A stretch of DNA of 47,473 nt from Prevotellaceae bacterium UBA4359. GTDB lineage: Bacteria; Bacteroidota; Bacteroidia; Bacteroidales; Bacteroidaceae. Below the pieces are notes generated by a model. The model did no database searches. It was not told the origin of the DNA and was given only the letters and a program-made list of their open reading frames with translations. Shown piece by piece: positions 1-7,648 of the stretch. The stretch is taken from NCBI GenBank assembly GCA_002393555.1, contig DGSP01000059.1, positions 36,711-84,183 on the forward strand. The letters run 5' to 3'. Made by a program: the position numbers and the translations under genes. The number at the start of each line of letters is the position of its first letter. Positions within the stretch are counted from its first letter, which is position 1.

Positions 1-136
1 AGCATTCGTTTTTATTCGTTGCACCCTTGGGGGCATTGTGTATTGTATAAATTCGTCGTATTCGAAATATTCGTTGTTGAAAAAAGCATCCGAAACTTGA
101 ATAAAGTTATTTTTGTTCATTTACTTGAGGCTGATA
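1..136. other. 3' flank of the lyase gene, no gene seen
   Basis: AT-rich stretch downstream of the lyase stop codon. From about 51 it has three 9-bp units starting ATTCG, and the same word occurs at 4 and 14. I see no coding region and no convincing T-tailed hairpin. Confidence 0.5.
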
Positions 137-3100
137 TTATTTCACCATCACGCGCTTGCCTCCCACGATGTAGATGCCACGCGGCAGACCTTCCAGGCTG
201 GTGGTGTTGCTGCGGATGAGCACTCCCGAAAGGCTATAGACGTGTTGTGGTTTCAGTGTTTCGGCTTCTGCTGTCTCTTCGATGCCGGTCACTGTCTCTT
301 CGTCGGCCGATGACCTCGCGGGGGCGTAGGTGGTGCCGGCTGGCATGAAGATGGTGCATTGCTGCAGGGCGCCGTTCATGGAGAGCGTGTAGGCAAATGT
401 GCCGTCGCTGAGGGCGGGTCGCATGGCGGTGGTGGCTGTGTGGTTGCCATAACTGATGTCGTAGCGCAGTTTGACGTAGGTGTGTTCGTTGCCCAGTCCT
501 TCGGCTCGGAAGGTGGCGGCTTTGTTTTGTCCCACTCCATAGCCTTGCACGAGTGCGAGGGGATAGGATGCTCCTTTGAAATCGACCCAGAGCATCTGGT
601 CGTCATCTACGTACATGCGTTGTGTGCTGCTGTTCACGTTGTTGTTGGCGAAGGTGTAGGTGTTGTTCTTGTTCCAGTTGGCCCATCGCGAGGTGTAGGT
701 GCTGGTGCTCCAGTTGCTGCCTAATGCCCATGCAGCGTTGGAGGCTGTGATGGTGCTGTAGTCGGCACTTTCATACACTTTGTCGTAAACGTTTGGCACG
801 GTCAGCGAGGTGGTGGAGGGTGCGTAGCCTGTCAGCGTCGATTTCACGGTCAGGGTGCCTGGCTCTCTGAAGGTGTAGGTGGCCAGATGGACGGGTGTGG
901 TCTTCACGCTGATGTTGTCCAGTTTCACGCTCGACTGGTAGCGTCCGGCCACAAGGTAGAAGCCGCCGAACTCGGTGTTGGAGCCGGATGGCATGGTGAA
1001 GGTGCCGCTGCTGCCGTTGGAGATGCTCCACGCCACGGTGCGGGCGTTGCGGTTCACGCTGAGGGTGACGTGGTACCATGTGCCGGCATTGAGGGTGGTG
1101 GTGGAGGAGGTGCCATTCACTGTATAGACGGTGGAACGCTTGCTGCCTGTCAGGTCGAAGAGCATGTTGGTCTTGTTGTTGATGGCGGCATAGTTGTCCC
1201 AACTGTTCGATGGGTTCTTGCCGTTCTGGGCCATCACGCAGAACTCGCCGCCATCGGTGTTGCCTGCACTCAGGGCGAGGTCGAACTCTACGGTGTATTG
1301 GTTCACGCCCCTCACGAGTGGCTGGTTGATGCGCTGGTAGGCATAGCGTGTGTTGGTCTGGCTCGGTGCGATGTGGAAGAACTTTCCGTGTGTGGTGTCG
1401 CCTGTTCCGAGGCTGATGTTTGCTCCCAGCGAGGTCCAGCCGGTTATGGCGGTTTCGTTTTCGTAGTTCTGGGCAAAGAGTGTCTCGGTTGTTTCGCTGC
1501 CGATGCTGTAGGTTTCGCCGTTCAGGTTGGTGAAGAAGCCTGACAGCGTGGGGGTCTGGCCGTTGGCGGTGTTCTTGCTGATGTTGACCAGAGGCAGGTA
1601 GGAGTTGCCTGCGGGCACCATGTCGGCAATGTCGATGTTGGCTTTGCTGCTGCTTGGCGAACCTGTCACTTGCAGATAGAGCGTTCCGTCCTGATGCACG
1701 AGGGCCACCTTGCCTGTGTTGCGCGAACATTCCAGTTTCACTTTCGACAGGTCGCCGTTCACCGAGGCGATGTGGCCCAGAGGATAGAGGCCGTCGCCCA
1801 GCACATTGCCCAGACGCAGTTCCACTACTGGCACGATGTGGGCTGGGCCATAGTTCACCCAGTTGGCTGCACTTGCCTTCGAGTCATCGACGGTGAGCGA
1901 CGCGGCGTTCAGCCAGTCATGTTCGGAAGCCTCGCTGCCGTTCACGTCGAGCACCACGCGGGCACCATAGTTCAGTGTCAGTGCACCTGTCGTCACGCTG
2001 CTCAGCCGCCCTTGAGTGGCTCCGCCCACGTTCAGCGTGGAGCCATATTCCATTGTCAGGCCGCCCAAGAACTGTCCGCCATCGCTGTTGAGCGTGGTGT
2101 GGCGGTTCATCCAGACGGGGCTGCTTTGCAGGGTGCCGTTGAAGTTGACTGTGCCGCCCCAGATGTTCGTCTCGCCTGTGTAGGTGTGGGTCACGCTGGC
2201 CATGTTCAAGACACCGTCGCCCTGCTTGATGAGGCGCATGGAGCCTGTGAGGCTGCCGCCGTTGAGGTTGCAGGAGTAGGTGGTGCGGATGATGTAGGGG
2301 TTGGTGGTGGAGGTGCTATTTGTTCCCTGCACCCATGTGGGCACATTCACGGTGAGAATGTAGGGTGCGGCCCCGTCGGCCACGTTCAGCGACGTGTTGG
2401 CATACTCGTTGTGGAGCAGGTGCTGGCCGTTGTAGTTGCTGCCGATGGTGGCACCATGGCCAATCCAGGTGCGGTTAGTCGTGGTCAATGGTGGGGGAGC
2501 CACGGTGATTCCCTCCATCTCGCCGAGGAAGTAACTGAGGTGGGGAGGCTGGTTGTAGGCATGCATCTGCCACACCATGGCCTGACGGTACTGGTGGTCG
2601 TGCCAGAGCGTGTAGATGGCATGCTCGGTCGGCATGGCAGAGGTGTAGATGCGGATGGCGTCGTGGCCTTCGCCCACTCGCACAATGATTTCTTCGCGCC
2701 AGTCGCCCAGGATGTCGCCCGAGAAGCAGGGATGGTTCTTGGTCCAGTTGTTCATCTTGCAGCCTGACGAGGTGAAGAGTCGGCCTCGGCCAGGCTTGAG
2801 AATGGCGGCCTCACGCTCTGTGCCGGGGCTGTTGAGCACCTCGGAGAGGAGGTCGCCGTCCCAATAGATGCGGAAATTGAGGTCGCCCCAAGCGATGTAG
2901 TCGCCTATTTCGCTGATGACTTTGTCGGCTACACAACTCACCATGCCTGTCTGGGTGGTGCGTCCCATGGCACCGGGATAGTCGTTGGAGAAGTTGTCGC
3001 AGAGCGCACGTCCGTCGTCGCTGCTGCTGGTCACTCGGTGATAGATTTTGCTGGTGGTGGCGTTGCGATAGTTGGAGGCAGGCTCATCTTCGTTGCAGGC

Positions 3101-4447
3101 AAAGATTTCGAGTCCGGGACGGAAGGGGTCGAAGTCGGAGCAATGCAGCGCGTCGCCGTGTCCCAGTCCTGTGGTGGAGAGTCCTTTCCCGTTGTCGTCA
3201 ATGACCATCGAGCCATAGACAATCTCGTCGCGTCCGTCCAAATCAACGTCGGCAATGCAGTAGTTGTGGTTGCCGTTGCCATACCAGGGGTTGTTCCAGC
3301 CGCTGTTGTTCTCCCAATACCAGCGCTGAGTGAGCGAGTGGGTGGAAGGATTCACGTCGTAGGCCACCATCTTGTGGCGTGTGTAAATGCCTCGTGCCAA
3401 GAAGATGCTGGGGTTCTTTCCGTCGAAGTAAGGTGCCCCCATGAAATACTTTGAGGAGCGGTGTCCGTAGGAATCGCCCCAGTCGGAGGCGGCACCACGA
3501 GTGAGGGGATAACTCATGTAGCGCACGGCATCGTAGATGATGCCATGGTCGCCATCCATATAGATGAGATACTCGTCGCCGGTGTTCGTGTAGGTCATGT
3601 TGGCTGTGTGGGTGATGGTGTTGCGGGTGTTCACACCTTTCCTGCCGATGCGTTGCGGATAGGCAGAACGCGAACCGCCGCGCTGACCGTGAATCATCAT
3701 GTCGTCGGCACCACGCAGCAGCACCTCGGCCTTGCCGTCGCCGTCCCAGTCGTAAGCGATGATGTTCAGTTCGTGGCTGCCGCCGCTCACCATGTTGGGG
3801 CCCACGTCAATCCACCACAGCAGGGTGCCGTCCATCTTGTAGGCATCGATGCGGTCGTAGGCACCGTCCGAGCGGCTCACGTAGTTGGCGGCATCGTCCA
3901 TCGTGCTGCGGCGTTTCAAGATGATTTCCATCTCGCCGTCACCATCCAAGTCGGCCACCTCGGCATCATTGGCAATGTAGGTGTTGGTGATGTCCTTCCC
4001 TGTGTTGTCATACACTTTGGCCAGCGGAATGTCGAAATAGCCCGTCTCGCAGGTGGTGTAGAGTTTGTACTTGTAAGGGTTCCACACCGAGACAGCCCTG
4101 CACTGAGCCTGTTCTGTGCCGCGCACCACCGCGCTCACCGTGTAGGTGTTGGCAGCCGAACCGCCCGTGTCGGTGAAGTTCGACACCTTCAGCGGGATGT
4201 TGTTCAACTTGGCACCGTTGCGATACACGTTGTAAGTCACATCGTAGTATTCTTCACCCAGAATTCGCCAACTGAGGAACACGCCTCCGCTGGTCTTCAC
4301 GGCCACCAAGCCGCGTCCCAGATGGTCACTCCGTCGTTGCGCCCACACCTGAGTGGTGCAACACAACATCAGCATGAAGCACAATGCGCACAGCATCGTC
4401 TTTTGTAGTTCTTTTCGGCTCTGTGCCAGCCTAAACTTTCTACCCAT
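137..4447 (-). CDS. Secreted multidomain rhamnogalacturonan lyase (PL11-like)
   Basis: 1436 aa. The N-terminus is a signal peptide (hydrophobic run about residues 18-35, ending VWAQ); Met18 is a possible alternative start. Residues about 40-650 match the family 11 polysaccharide lyase fold, beginning with the typical fibronectin-like segment (RGLVAVKTSGGVFLSWR) and followed by FG-GAP/calcium-like loops such as DLDGDGEMEI. These enzymes cleave the rhamnogalacturonan I backbone of pectin by beta-elimination. Family members are usually near 600-650 aa, so about 800 residues are extra: an autotransporter-type beta-strand repeat region (about 700-830), a laminin-G/concanavalin-like domain (about 990-1180), and a C-terminal tail (about 1395-1436, VYSLSGVL...GIYIVGGKRVMVK) resembling type 9 secretion sorting domains. 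It stands alone, transcribed away from the next operon. The family call is firm; the names of the extra domains are inferred by eye. Confidence 0.88.
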   Translation of the reverse strand: MGRKFRLAQSRKELQKTMLCALCFMLMLCCTTQVWAQRRSDHLGRGLVAVKTSGGVFLSWRILGEEYYDVTYNVYRNGAKLNNIPLKVSNFTDTGGSAANTYTVSAVVRGTEQAQCRAVSVWNPYKYKLYTTCETGYFDIPLAKVYDNTGKDITNTYIANDAEVADLDGDGEMEIILKRRSTMDDAANYVSRSDGAYDRIDAYKMDGTLLWWIDVGPNMVSGGSHELNIIAYDWDGDGKAEVLLRGADDMMIHGQRGGSRSAYPQRIGRKGVNTRNTITHTANMTYTNTGDEYLIYMDGDHGIIYDAVRYMSYPLTRGAASDWGDSYGHRSSKYFMGAPYFDGKNPSIFLARGIYTRHKMVAYDVNPSTHSLTQRWYWENNSGWNNPWYGNGNHNYCIADVDLDGRDEIVYGSMVIDDNGKGLSTTGLGHGDALHCSDFDPFRPGLEIFACNEDEPASNYRNATTSKIYHRVTSSSDDGRALCDNFSNDYPGAMGRTTQTGMVSCVADKVISEIGDYIAWGDLNFRIYWDGDLLSEVLNSPGTEREAAILKPGRGRLFTSSGCKMNNWTKNHPCFSGDILGDWREEIIVRVGEGHDAIRIYTSAMPTEHAIYTLWHDHQYRQAMVWQMHAYNQPPHLSYFLGEMEGITVAPPPLTTTNRTWIGHGATIGSNYNGQHLLHNEYANTSLNVADGAAPYILTVNVPTWVQGTNSTSTTNPYIIRTTYSCNLNGGSLTGSMRLIKQGDGVLNMASVTHTYTGETNIWGGTVNFNGTLQSSPVWMNRHTTLNSDGGQFLGGLTMEYGSTLNVGGATQGRLSSVTTGALTLNYGARVVLDVNGSEASEHDWLNAASLTVDDSKASAANWVNYGPAHIVPVVELRLGNVLGDGLYPLGHIASVNGDLSKVKLECSRNTGKVALVHQDGTLYLQVTGSPSSSKANIDIADMVPAGNSYLPLVNISKNTANGQTPTLSGFFTNLNGETYSIGSETTETLFAQNYENETAITGWTSLGANISLGTGDTTHGKFFHIAPSQTNTRYAYQRINQPLVRGVNQYTVEFDLALSAGNTDGGEFCVMAQNGKNPSNSWDNYAAINNKTNMLFDLTGSKRSTVYTVNGTSSTTTLNAGTWYHVTLSVNRNARTVAWSISNGSSGTFTMPSGSNTEFGGFYLVAGRYQSSVKLDNISVKTTPVHLATYTFREPGTLTVKSTLTGYAPSTTSLTVPNVYDKVYESADYSTITASNAAWALGSNWSTSTYTSRWANWNKNNTYTFANNNVNSSTQRMYVDDDQMLWVDFKGASYPLALVQGYGVGQNKAATFRAEGLGNEHTYVKLRYDISYGNHTATTAMRPALSDGTFAYTLSMNGALQQCTIFMPAGTTYAPARSSADEETVTGIEETAEAETLKPQHVYSLSGVLIRSNTTSLEGLPRGIYIVGGKRVMVK

Positions 4448-4533
4448 AGATTTAGTTAGTTTTAAGTAGTAAATAGTAATAAAAAATAAGTAGTAAACAA
4501 TAGATTGTTATGAAGTCTTAACGATTTCGTCGG

Positions 4534-4541
4534 CAAAGTTA
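4534..4541 (-). promoter_or_regulatory. Candidate -7 box for the lyase gene
   Basis: On the minus strand this reads TAACTTTG, matching the Bacteroidota -7 consensus TAnnTTTG, about 85 bp before the lyase start. No clear TTTG -33 box lies 19-21 bp upstream, so the call is tentative. Confidence 0.4.
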
Positions 4542-4770
4542 GCCCATTTCTCCCAGTTAAAAGATGGATTATTTCCAAAAATAGATAGATTATTCGCTTT
4601 TTCTCGTTTTTCATTTCCGTCTATCCTTTTCACCGCCATCGGGGTTGGGGTTGTGGGGGCGAAACAGGGTGTGGGGGATGGTGCTGCGCACGGAGAAGTG
4701 GGGTAAATGTAAAAATCGGGGGTAATCATTCCTTTTTGGGGAATGTTTTTTGCTTTTTTGTGGCGGATGG

Positions 4771-4801
4771 TTTGCCGATTCACATTTTTCATCTATATTT
4801 G
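4771..4801 (+). promoter_or_regulatory. Promoter of the sensing/NRPS operon
   Basis: TTTG at 4771-4774, 19 bp, then TATATTTG at 4794-4801: a full match to the Bacteroidota primary sigma promoter. The start codon of the response regulator follows 31 bp later. The rest of the 385-bp gap (4448-4832) holds no gene that I can support. Confidence 0.8.
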
Positions 4802-4832
4802 CAAATCGAATCAAAAATAAATTCCTAAGATA

Positions 4833-5996
4833 ATGGCAGTAAAAATACTTAGTGTGGACGACGAGACCGACTTGGAGTTGCTCTTGACCCAATATTTCAG
4901 AAGGAAAATCCGCAAGGGAGAGTATGAGTTCTTCTTTGCCCACAACGGACTGGAGGCGCTGCAGGTGCTGCTGAAGCATCCAGACATCGACATCATCCTC
5001 TCCGACATCAACATGCCGGAGATGGATGGCTTGACGTTGCTGACGAAGATTAACGAAATGAGGAATCCGTCGCTGAAGTGCATCATGGTGAGTGCATACG
5101 GCGACATGGACAATATCCGCCATGCGATGAATCATGGTGCTTTCGACTTCGCCACGAAGCCTATCGACCTGGACGACTTGCAGTTGACGATAGACAAGGC
5201 GGTCGAGCAGATTCGGTTCATCCGTGAGGCGCAGAAGGAACACGAGCAACTGGTTGACATACAGAGCGACCTCAATGTGGCGCGCGAGATTCAGCATGCC
5301 ATCCTGCCTCGCACTTTCTCGCTGAAGATGGAGAAGGCGGATCAGGTGGACATCTTTGCCAGCATGATTGCGGCCAAGGATGTGGGCGGCGACTTCTATG
5401 ACTTCTTCGCCATCGACGACCACCGCATTGGCTTCACCATGGCCGACGTGAGCGGAAAGGGTGTGCCTGCCGCCATCTTCATGGCTGTGAGCCGCACCCT
5501 CATCAAGGCGACGGGTGTGCGTGGCGTGGGGACGGATGAGTGCATGCGCATCGTCAACGACATGCTCTGCGGAGAGAGTGTCGATTCCATGTTCGTCACG
5601 GTCTTCTACGGCATCTACGACCTGGACACGGACACCATCGAATTTACGAACGCGGGGCATAATCCTCCATACATTCTCCATGCCGACGGAACGGTGGAGA
5701 TGCTGAAGTCGAATTGCAACCTGGTGTTGGGTGCCATCGAGGGCATCACCTTCAGCAGGGAGAGTTTCAAGGTGCAGGAGGGCGACGCGCTGGTGATGTA
5801 CACGGATGGTGTGACCGAGGCAGAGAACATCGACCACGAGCAGTTTGGCGAGCCGCGCCTGGAGGCTACACTGGCCGCGCTGAAGGGGGCTGGAAGCGAG
5901 CAGATTGTGGAAACCATCAATGCGAAGGTGAAGGAGTTTGCCGGAGAGGCTCCTCAGAGTGATGATATTACGCAGTTAGTCATTCGTAAGAAGTGA
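4833..5996 (+). CDS. Response regulator with PP2C/SpoIIE phosphatase output domain
   Basis: 387 aa, cytoplasmic. Residues 1-120 are a receiver domain: acidic pair D9-D10, phospho-acceptor D58 in SDINMPEMDG, conserved S/T in MVSAYG, and K109 in ATKP. A coiled linker (about 125-155, containing AREIQHAILP) leads to a SpoIIE/RsbU-type PP2C domain with metal-binding aspartates in DVGGDFYDFF, ADVSGKGVPAA and the final QSDDITQLV. The family dephosphorylates serine/threonine on partner proteins, often anti-sigma antagonists. No STAS or anti-sigma kinase gene is visible in this window, so the substrate is unknown. It is the first gene of the operon, and its stop overlaps the next start (ATGA). The histidine kinase at 10409 is a plausible phosphate donor. 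Confidence 0.93.
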   Translation: MAVKILSVDDETDLELLLTQYFRRKIRKGEYEFFFAHNGLEALQVLLKHPDIDIILSDINMPEMDGLTLLTKINEMRNPSLKCIMVSAYGDMDNIRHAMNHGAFDFATKPIDLDDLQLTIDKAVEQIRFIREAQKEHEQLVDIQSDLNVAREIQHAILPRTFSLKMEKADQVDIFASMIAAKDVGGDFYDFFAIDDHRIGFTMADVSGKGVPAAIFMAVSRTLIKATGVRGVGTDECMRIVNDMLCGESVDSMFVTVFYGIYDLDTDTIEFTNAGHNPPYILHADGTVEMLKSNCNLVLGAIEGITFSRESFKVQEGDALVMYTDGVTEAENIDHEQFGEPRLEATLAALKGAGSEQIVETINAKVKEFAGEAPQSDDITQLVIRKK

Positions 5997-7648
5997 AAAA
6001 GTTTCAGAAGTTCATATTGCCCATTGTCGTCTTAGCCATTGCGGGCATTGCAGTGGCTGTGGCCTATCATGCGGGCAAAAGCGAGGTGGAAGGGCAACTG
6101 AATGAACTGGGCGAAGAGGTGGAACGTCTTCGCTCGGGCGAACAGGAGGCTGCCGTCGTGAAGCGGGTGAGCCAGCAGATGGAGGACATTGCCTATCAGC
6201 AGAAGGCCATCTCGGACGAACAGCGTGACCGTGCAGAGGAACAGTCGGCACTGGCCACGCAGAATGCCGCAAGGGCGGAGAAGGAAAGCCGTGCCGCCCA
6301 TGAGGCCGAGCAGAAGGCCAACGTGGCCGCCGAGGAGGCGAAGAGGGAGCGGTCGAATGCCGAGCAACAGCAGAAGATAGCCGAGGAGCAGCGCGATGAG
6401 GCCACTCACGCCAAGAATGTGGCCGACACGCTGAACTTCCGCACACAGGCCCGCACACTGGGGGTCACCTCGCAGGTCAGACGCGAAAGCAACGACCCGG
6501 AGGTGGCTGACTTGCTGGCCTACACCAGTTGGTATTTCCTGAAGAACTATCGTGGCAATCAGTATTATTCCGACACGTTCAAGGCATTGATGCAGGCGAC
6601 GGGATACCCCAAACGGTACAGGCTGAGCCAGAATGCGGCGGTCAACGCCCTATCGCACGTGCCCGGCAAGGAGCAGCAGTGTGTGGCCGCGACTGCCTAT
6701 GGCGAGGTGGAACTTCTGGTGGCCAATGGTGGCAGCCGGGGCATTACTTCGCGGGCATTGCTGAATAATAAGGCATACGACTTTCGCGATGTGCTGGCCA
6801 CACAGCAGTGTGTGTATGCCCTCTCGCTGAAGGGGACGCTGTGCATCATCAACTATCATGGGGGGCACACCACGGTGTTGCTGCCCGAGGACAACTACAT
6901 GAAAATCATCGGGGTGGGGGAGAAACTGCTGCTGGCAGGCCACAGGAGTCTGTGCTGGTATGAATCGGGCAAGGTGTCTGAACCCATTCGGCTGCCGAAG
7001 GTGCTTTCAACCCTTGTGAAAAGGGGAAATAGCATCTGCCTTTTCTATGCCGATGGCGGTTATGCCGAGATGAACTTGGCGGGCGGTGTGACCAATAAGT
7101 CGCCGCTGGTGAAGGGCATCGTGACGGCTGCTCACTATGATGAAGCGCTGGAGTGCCTGTTGCTGGGGACGAAAGACGGCACGGTCTATCCTCTTAATAA
7201 ATACAATCGTGGAGTGGCCACGATGGCGGCTCATAAGTCGAAGTGTGCAAGTGTGGCCATGCAAGGAACGACTGTGGTGACGGGAGGATATGACAAGATG
7301 GTGTATGTGTGGCAGATGAGTAATCTGAGGTTTGCCAGTGGCCTGGATTTCCGTGAGGAACTGCAGTTCAAGACGGTGCCGGCGGCCCATCAGCGCAACA
7401 AGTATGAGATACAGCCAGAATGGTTGCTCCCGGTGGATTTGAACTACAACGGATGGACGATTTCAGTGTGTGGCGACTACGATAAAAAGTCTGTTTGGGT
7501 GGGAACCTCCAATGGCAATGTGATTCTGATGAATGCCTCGGCTGATGACATGGCGCATCAACTTTACAGGCATCTCAACCGTAACCTCACTCAGAGCGAA
7601 TGGACGCGCTATGTGGGTGTTTCAATTCCTTATATGAGATTCAAATGA
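5993..7648 (+). CDS. Membrane-anchored coiled-coil protein with WD40-like C-terminal half
   Basis: 551 aa. It has one membrane segment near the N-terminus (about residues 8-24, ILPIVVLAIAGIAVAVAY), then a long charged Glu/Gln/Ala/Arg-rich coiled coil (about 30-145), a short helical region (about 150-200), and a beta-propeller-like half with WD40-style phrases (TVVTGGYDKMVYVWQM, KSVWVGTSNGNVILM). It ends in NRNLTQSEWTRYVG, a tail I associate with Bacteroidota WD40 proteins that carry caspase or kinase-like partners. No enzymatic motif is visible. It overlaps both neighbours by ATGA, so its amounts are probably tied to the phosphatase before it and the kinase after it. Scaffold or signal adaptor is an inference. 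Confidence 0.75.
   Translation: MKKFQKFILPIVVLAIAGIAVAVAYHAGKSEVEGQLNELGEEVERLRSGEQEAAVVKRVSQQMEDIAYQQKAISDEQRDRAEEQSALATQNAARAEKESRAAHEAEQKANVAAEEAKRERSNAEQQQKIAEEQRDEATHAKNVADTLNFRTQARTLGVTSQVRRESNDPEVADLLAYTSWYFLKNYRGNQYYSDTFKALMQATGYPKRYRLSQNAAVNALSHVPGKEQQCVAATAYGEVELLVANGGSRGITSRALLNNKAYDFRDVLATQQCVYALSLKGTLCIINYHGGHTTVLLPEDNYMKIIGVGEKLLLAGHRSLCWYESGKVSEPIRLPKVLSTLVKRGNSICLFYADGGYAEMNLAGGVTNKSPLVKGIVTAAHYDEALECLLLGTKDGTVYPLNKYNRGVATMAAHKSKCASVAMQGTTVVTGGYDKMVYVWQMSNLRFASGLDFREELQFKTVPAAHQRNKYEIQPEWLLPVDLNYNGWTISVCGDYDKKSVWVGTSNGNVILMNASADDMAHQLYRHLNRNLTQSEWTRYVGVSIPYMRFK

Noticed and set aside
1670..2767. 365-codon plus-strand frame inside the lyase gene
   Set aside because: Shadow of the lyase reading frame: Val/Ala/His/Gly-rich and without start context or motifs.
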